Shown: positions 59,191 to 64,000 of the stretch, piece by piece
Numbering within the stretch: position 1 is the first letter of the stretch
Layout: every line of letters begins with the position of its first letter
Assembly (NCBI RefSeq): GCF_031143425.1
Contig: NC_090450.1
Location: 219,429,442-219,493,441, forward strand
DNA: 64,000 nucleotides
DNA from: Pleurodeles waltl
Lineage: Eukaryota; Chordata; Amphibia; Caudata; Salamandridae
Direction of reading: 5' to 3'
Program-made: the position numbers and the translations under genes
The notes under the pieces: generated by a model
Database searches by the model: none
Told to the model about the DNA's origin: nothing
What the model saw: the letters and a program-made list of their open reading frames with translations, nothing else

Positions 59191-60400
59191 GGTATCCTCG
59201 TGAAAGTCTGGCTACCACTGTCCCCGTGGACTGTTTGGCTGAGGTGTTGGGCTGTGTCCTTGGTATCCTGCCCATCCTGGCAGGACGGGGGTGGAGGGGT
59301 AGGGAAGAGGTCAAATTGGGAAAGGAAAAGGTTTTTAGGGATGGTGGGGTGGGAGGAGAGAGGAGTAGTGGGAGTGGAGGATGAGGGAGTGGTTGTTGGA
59401 GGTGTATGTCTGCTGGATTTGAGTGCGGGTGCATGGGCAGTATGCTGATGTGAGGTGGATGGCTGTTAGGTGTGTGAATACTTGTGTTTTTGTCATTTAG
59501 GAGGGGGACAGACAGGTTGTGAGAGGACAGAAGGGAAGCATGCATGGCTGTTGTGGAGATGTCTGTCAGTGAGGTGTGTGTTCTGCTTTGTGTGGTGATG
59601 CAGGTAGTGGATGTTTATGTAGTGCATGCAGGTGTGAGTGTGGGCATGACTGGGAGGGAGGTGGTGAAGGAGGAGGAGGGGGAGACAGTTGAGGTAGTGG
59701 ATGTTGTGTTTCCAACTGTATGCTGTTTGTGTGAATTCTTGTGTGATTAAGTGGGGTGCTTGTCTTTGCCTGTACCACTCTTGGATGTAGTCTTGGGTGC
59801 ATGCTCGTCTGTATGTGTGTCTGGAATGGGCTGGGGTTGAGGAGAATTGAACTGGGAAGTGGTAGTTGGAGAGGGGGCAGTAGAAACAGGGACAATGGCT
59901 GCCATCAGAGAGGCGGCCAGAGCATGAATCAATCTCTGTTGGGCAGCCAATCCACCATGAATGCCCACCAAGAATGCACTGCATTGCTGCATCTGGGATG
60001 CCAGCCCCTGGATGGCATTCACAATGGTTGACTTCCCTACAGAGATGGATCTCAGGAGTTTCATAGCATCCTAACTCAGGGCAGCATGGCTCACTGGGGC
60101 AGAGCCTGAGGTGCCTGGGGCAAAAGAGATGCCCACCCTCCTGGGTGAGCGGGCACAGGCAACTCACTGAGGGGCTACTGAGACGGCAGTGCTGATACAG
60201 AAGTGGCGGCTGTACCTGCAGCTGGGGTGGTCACAGAAGTGTCCACCACCACCAGGGGGCTCCCATCAGAGGAGGTGTCAGAGTCTTTGGTGTCTCCTCC
60301 AGTCTTTGCCGTGTTGCTCCTCTCGCCCTCCATTCCACTGGTTCCCTCGGCGTCGGTGGACTCTGCCTCCAGGACAGGATGACAAAACAAGAAAGGGGGG

Positions 60401-61342
60401 TGTGACCGGGCCGCCCCGGGCAACAGCGGGGAACCGGCAGAAACGGAACCGCTACGGCCGCGTTCCCAGGTTCCCCTGGGAACGCGTCCGCAACGAGGCC
60501 AGCGTCCTGAGGTTGCCTCGGCAACCTCCGATGACGAGGAGGCTCCGGATTGGCCACCAGGCGGCCAAAAGACGGAAGCTCCGGTCGAGAGGGGGAGAGC
60601 CGGGGAGGAAGAGAGGAAGGAGAACGACGGCGGCGACGACGAACCGAAGAAAGAAGAGAGAGACGGCGACGAGGACATCGGAGGAGGACCCCAGTGGCCT
60701 GGAAGCGGCGGAACCCGAACCCAGAGGAACAGCGCCCGACCGGAAGCAGGGGAGACCAGCCCAGACCGACGAGAGGACCTCCACAGAGCCAGCCACGACC
60801 CTGGAGGGTCGTGGCTCTACAAGGTACGGTCCTTCTGGACAAACCGAGGGACACAATAAAAGGGGAGAAACGCTGGGGAAGGGAGGGAGGCAGGGTGAGG
60901 GGAGGGAGGAGAGAAGGGCACTTTAAAGAGCACCGGGAGAGCACAAAAGGGTAAAGTACGGAATATACACAAGCCCTGAAGTCCTCACTGGCACCTATAT
61001 CACACATAAACCCCCCCCCCCCTCCTTAAACCTTTTCCCCAGTAAAACAAATAAGTAGAAGACGTGTTGTAAGGCGTTCGTTCCACTCACCAGCGATATG
61101 TGTTCCCTTTTTCTTGTATGTCACATCCGGGACCTTATGAGGACGATCCGGTACGTCACCTAGAGAAAAGGAAGAAAAGGGACACAGATTAGAAGGAAGA
61201 TATTCACCACTCCAGAGAAGAAACAGGCGCTAAACGTCGTACTGACTTTTCATCGGTTCTTATTTCAAATTACTAATAAATACTTACCGCAAAAACCCAA
61301 ATTTACCTCTCCTGAGTGTCTATACTGTGGGGACTGTCTACA
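60401..61342 (+). mobile_element. 5' LTR of a Gmr1-like gypsy element (left edge inferred)
   Basis: The right edge is firm: ...TCTACA at 61342 followed, after one base, by a primer-binding site. An AATAAA at 61275-61280 fits the R/U5 boundary, and 'acaataaaagg' near 60850 could be a TATA-type site. The left edge is placed at TGTGACC (60401), where composition changes abruptly and the Harbinger-like reading ends, giving 942 bp with TGT...ACA ends. GC-rich frames here of up to about 250 codons on both strands are not supported as genes. The second LTR lies beyond the window. Confidence 0.55.
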
Positions 61343-61343
61343 G

Positions 61344-61361
61344 TGGTGTCAGAAGTGGGAT
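61344..61361 (+). promoter_or_regulatory. tRNA-Leu-type primer-binding site
   Basis: TGGTGTCAGAAGTGGGAT follows the LTR by one base. It is the complement of the tRNA-Leu 3' end (CCA included) with one mismatch to the vertebrate sequence I recall. It primes minus-strand DNA synthesis in LTR elements. Confidence 0.8.
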
Positions 61362-61407
61362 CTTGTTTCTAATCCCTCTCCATAAAACAGTCCAGACAGT
61401 ATACACA

Positions 61408-64000
61408 ATGAGTGAAAGTCCATCGTTAGAGACCATGATTAAGCAACTAGCGGAAGGGCAAAGACACTTACAACTCGTATGGGAGGCCCAACAGAGAGAG
61501 GCCAAAGAAGACCGAGAAACCTTACAATCTGCTCTGAAGAGCCAGGCGACCATACTGGCGAACAACCAGTTAGTCCATGAAAGTGCGATGAAAAAACTAA
61601 CGGAGACTATCGCCGCTAGTAAGGTACATCCGAATGTACCTAGTTCCGTATTACAGAAGTATCAGGAGGGAGAGGATCCGGAATCCTTTTTCACCAACTT
61701 TGAGCGGGTAGCCTCCTCCGCCCTATGGCCAGAAGATAAATGGGGACAATATGTGGCCCCCCTGCTCACCGGTCTCTTACAATCAGCATATCAAGCCGCT
61801 AACCCAGGTGGTGTCACCCCCTATCAGGACATAAAAACAAGTATACTAGAAAGGGTGGGTCACGACACGGAATATTACCGGATGAGATTTCGTAAAGTCA
61901 AATGGGGCACCAACGAAGATCCTAGAACCTTTTATTTTCGTGTGAAGGATCTAGCATTAAAATGGTTAGGCCATATTGGAGATAGTCGGGAGGAAGTCAT
62001 CAAAACCATTATACTGGAACAATATCTAGATGGTCTACCCCCATCCACAAAACACTGGATAAGACAACACCCAAAAGTGGATACTGAGACGGCCATTGAT
62101 CTGGCCTGTGCTTTTCATCGATCCACCGATGTCAGAAACTGTCCCACGCGAAGTATCATTAAACCAGTTCTACCGACCCCAAAGACATTTGTAAAAAGTC
62201 CACCCGACTATCTAGTACCACGTAGGTTTCCTGAAGGCCCGCCTACCATGGGACCCCAATGTTATAGTTGTGGCGAATGGGGACACATCGCACGTATGTG
62301 TCCCCAGAAACAAGAAATGGGAGAACCAATGGAGATAGGGATGACAAGGCGAAGGGTGTTATGTACCGGGAAGGGCGCCCTAAAATTTAAAATGATGATA
62401 CAAGTGGACGGGAAAAGTATATATGCCCTGGTTGACTCCGGCTGCAGCCAATCAGTAATTAGGAAAGACTTGATAAATAATGATATAGAAGAGAAACAAT
62501 GGGTATCTATATGTTGCATACACGGGGACAAGGCACAGTATCCTATACAGATACTCCAGATCAGGTGGGGACCCTATCAGGACTTCCTCCCAGTGGGGAT
62601 AATGCCCCGGTTAATCGAGGAATGTATCATTGGGACAGACTACATCCACTTCCAAGAACTATTAGACTACGTCAGAGATACCAAACAAACTAAGGATTGG
62701 TGGAGAGAGGCACCCTTTTCAGAGAGTGATATTGAGTGTCCGCTATATCGTAGAAAGTTGTCACGAAGAGAGAAACGACAGGGAAAAGGGGACTATCGGA
62801 AGACGAAAGGTGACAACACCTATGGAGAGATAGTGGCAGAAATTCATGAAGTTCCTAGTACTTTTGTCCAACAACAGAGAGAGGACCCCTCCCTTAACAA
62901 TGCCTGGAGGTCGGCAGTAACAGAGGAGACAGAAGAGGTGGGTCCCTACTTTATAGTGCAAAAAAACTTATTATATTGGGTTACTACCACACGACGGGGA
63001 GAACGTAAACGCCAACTTCTGGTACCTACCCACTATCGGGAACATGTTCTTACACTAGCTCATAATCACCCAGGGGGAGGACACTTTGGGAGAGAGAACA
63101 CCGAGGAATATTTGCTCAGAAGGTTTTATTGGCCTGGAGTATACGCCCACATACGTAGGTATTGCGCCCAATGTCCCCGTTGTCAGTTAACCGAACCTAG
63201 TCGACCTAGGAAGGCACCTCTCCTACCCCTTCCCATCATCGATATCCCGTTCAAAAGAATAGGGATGGATCTAGTGGGACCTTTGATTCCTTCGTCAAAA
63301 GGACACACCTACATCCTAGTCATTGTAGATTATGCTACACGATACCCAGAGGCCATTCCCCTGACTAGTATGACAACCAAGACAGTGGCCCAAGCTATGA
63401 TTAACGTATTTTCTCGTCTTGGGTTTCCACATGAAATCCTCACGGACCAGGGGACCCCTTTTATGTCCACCTTAATGAAACAAGTGTGCAAAACATTGGG
63501 GATAGCTCAGATCAGAACATCCGTTTACCATCCTCAAACTGACGGACTAGTCGAAAGATATAATCGAACCATTAAAACCCTGCTGAGAAAGACTATCAAT
63601 GAGACAGGGAAGGATTGGGATCAAAAGTTACCCCTAGTTTTGTACGCCATACGGACACATGAGCAAGCATCCACGGGGCATAGCCCCTTTGAGTTGGTCT
63701 TCGGACGCAAACCTCGTTCCCTTTTAGACATGGCGGTAGAATCCTGGGAGGCCGAGGCTGAGGAAGCAGGGACTCCTTTGTTAGAATATGCAAAAAAATT
63801 GAGGAACCACCTACACAGCTTATGGACCGACGTACACGCAAACCTGGAACAGGCCCAACAAACACAAAAGTCCTATTATGACAAAGGAAGTAAACTACGG
63901 GTTTTCCAACCCGAGGACCAGGTCCTAATAATGAGACCCACCTCCGACCATAAACTCCTGGCCAAATGGCAGGGCCCATATCGAGTAATCAAAGCAGTTT
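61408..64000 (+). CDS. Gag-protease-integrase polyprotein, partial, fully open
   Basis: The frame from the ATG at 61408 has 864 codons without a stop and runs off the window. Gag: residues 1-70 are helical and charged, and residues ~156-238 form a SCAN-like capsid domain (YYRMRFRKVKWG..., IILEQYLDGLP, WIRQHP). A perfect CCHC knuckle is C285-C288-H293-C298. The protease has D343-S-G and a later IIGTDY at 407-412. The integrase has an HHCC zinc domain (H554, H559, C589, C592), catalytic D621, D680 and E716 (35 residues between the last two), and a C-terminal GPY module (KWQGPY, 853-858). No reverse transcriptase lies between protease and integrase, where ordinary gypsy elements have it, so it should follow integrase beyond 64000. 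All domains sit in one frame. The absence of lesions suggests a young, possibly active copy. This start is the first ATG after the primer site. Confidence 0.93.
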   Translation, partial: MSESPSLETMIKQLAEGQRHLQLVWEAQQREAKEDRETLQSALKSQATILANNQLVHESAMKKLTETIAASKVHPNVPSSVLQKYQEGEDPESFFTNFERVASSALWPEDKWGQYVAPLLTGLLQSAYQAANPGGVTPYQDIKTSILERVGHDTEYYRMRFRKVKWGTNEDPRTFYFRVKDLALKWLGHIGDSREEVIKTIILEQYLDGLPPSTKHWIRQHPKVDTETAIDLACAFHRSTDVRNCPTRSIIKPVLPTPKTFVKSPPDYLVPRRFPEGPPTMGPQCYSCGEWGHIARMCPQKQEMGEPMEIGMTRRRVLCTGKGALKFKMMIQVDGKSIYALVDSGCSQSVIRKDLINNDIEEKQWVSICCIHGDKAQYPIQILQIRWGPYQDFLPVGIMPRLIEECIIGTDYIHFQELLDYVRDTKQTKDWWREAPFSESDIECPLYRRKLSRREKRQGKGDYRKTKGDNTYGEIVAEIHEVPSTFVQQQREDPSLNNAWRSAVTEETEEVGPYFIVQKNLLYWVTTTRRGERKRQLLVPTHYREHVLTLAHNHPGGGHFGRENTEEYLLRRFYWPGVYAHIRRYCAQCPRCQLTEPSRPRKAPLLPLPIIDIPFKRIGMDLVGPLIPSSKGHTYILVIVDYATRYPEAIPLTSMTTKTVAQAMINVFSRLGFPHEILTDQGTPFMSTLMKQVCKTLGIAQIRTSVYHPQTDGLVERYNRTIKTLLRKTINETGKDWDQKLPLVLYAIRTHEQASTGHSPFELVFGRKPRSLLDMAVESWEAEAEEAGTPLLEYAKKLRNHLHSLWTDVHANLEQAQQTQKSYYDKGSKLRVFQPEDQVLIMRPTSDHKLLAKWQGPYRVIKAV

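Larger units (their letters stand above)
57556..60400 (-). mobile_element. Harbinger-like element, right part cut by an LTR element
   Basis: The left terminus GGCCCTGATTACGACCCTGGCGG resembles the MITE end at 20208 (GGGGGTCATTCTGACCCTGGCGG without its first bases), suggesting one superfamily. Minus-strand frames run from about 60400 to 58200. No DDE nuclease is visible. The expected right terminus is not in the window; a gypsy LTR appears to begin at 60401 inside the coding region. Superfamily assignment is tentative. Confidence 0.5.
58216..60400 (-). pseudogene. Decayed transposon-borne protein, low-complexity tail
   Basis: On the minus strand an acidic Ser/Thr-rich segment (GGDTKDSDTSSDGSPLVVVD, near 60300-60240) is followed by a helical segment 60064-59747 with LLRSISVGKSTIVNAIQGL and GGLAAQQRLIHALAASLM. 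The tail has a ~10-residue APPGKKGKEP repeat (30-bp period, 58977-59190) and four 84-bp repeats (58365-58700). Stops interrupt it, for example TGA within the APPGKKGKEP repeat near 59120. It resembles the DNA-binding (Myb/SANT-type) partner protein of Harbinger elements as I recall it, but the Myb domain itself would lie beyond 60401, so the function is an inference. Confidence 0.4.

Noticed and set aside
58526..59203. Plus-strand 225-codon frame with GGAGSFPFF repeats
   Set aside because: It is the shadow of the minus-strand APPGKKGKEP repeat, which fits the neighbouring transposon reading better.
60189..61007. Overlapping 245- and 258-codon frames on both strands
   Set aside because: GC-rich, Arg/Pro/Ser-rich frames on opposite strands spanning the Harbinger/LTR boundary. 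No domain is visible, and an LTR explains most of the interval.

Overview
This is eukaryotic, repeat-dominated DNA with no convincing host gene, RNA gene, CRISPR array or bacterial operon. It contains piggyBac, PIF/Harbinger-like and hAT DNA transposons, L1-type LINEs, Ty3/gypsy LTR retrotransposons, solo and partial LTRs, and several satellites. Together with the style of the repeat families, this suggests a very large vertebrate genome, most likely a salamander (newt-like). The organism call rests on recalled repeat families and is an inference; the element boundaries below are read from the sequence.

Layout. 1-1960: non-coding, with a degenerate tandem repeat. 1961-15736: one 13.8-kb TTAA-flanked piggyBac-type non-autonomous element made of a chain of hairpins, a GC-rich ~375-bp satellite (about 18 units), a second ~373-bp satellite (about 13.5 units) and a conserved ~1.07-kb 3' end. 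16081-17286: solo LTR with a perfect 5-bp target duplication (TSD). 17427-18080: hAT MITE with a perfect 8-bp TSD. 20208-20786 and 22205-22883: two MITEs built from successive palindromes, the second with a TTA target duplication. 21.2-21.8 kb: L1 fragment. 23.23-25.02 kb: degenerate 'cactctatgc' satellite. 25511-31911: a second TTAA-flanked piggyBac element of 6.4 kb that carries a damaged but recognisable transposase (27229-29007) and the same ends as the giant element. About 30.4-46.76 kb: an ~8.65-kb tandem duplication (junction at 38107) whose two copies each carry a piggyBac 3' end, a decayed gypsy gag, a 5'-truncated L1 and an LTR fragment. 48.59-50.03 kb: LTR-like repeat. 50.03-55.8 kb: a decayed minus-strand Gmr1-like gypsy element with integrase before reverse transcriptase. 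55.8-56.73 kb: a plus-strand gag remnant. 57.1-60.4 kb: a MITE followed by a Harbinger-like element that is apparently interrupted by the next element. 60.4-64.0 kb: a young plus-strand gypsy element with LTR, tRNA-Leu-type primer site and an uninterrupted 864-codon Gag-protease-integrase frame running off the window.

How the parts relate. The 6.4-kb piggyBac copy plausibly represents the family that mobilised the giant satellite-bearing copy: ends, GC-rich repeat and 373-bp repeat are shared. Hairpins in the two 5' ends sit in the same order but differ in sequence on both arms, which looks like compensatory change. The solo LTR at 16 kb belongs to the same LTR family as the decayed Gmr1-like element at 50-55.8 kb. 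The open element at the right edge also puts integrase directly after protease, the hallmark of the Gmr1 group, and its capsid region resembles the SCAN domain.
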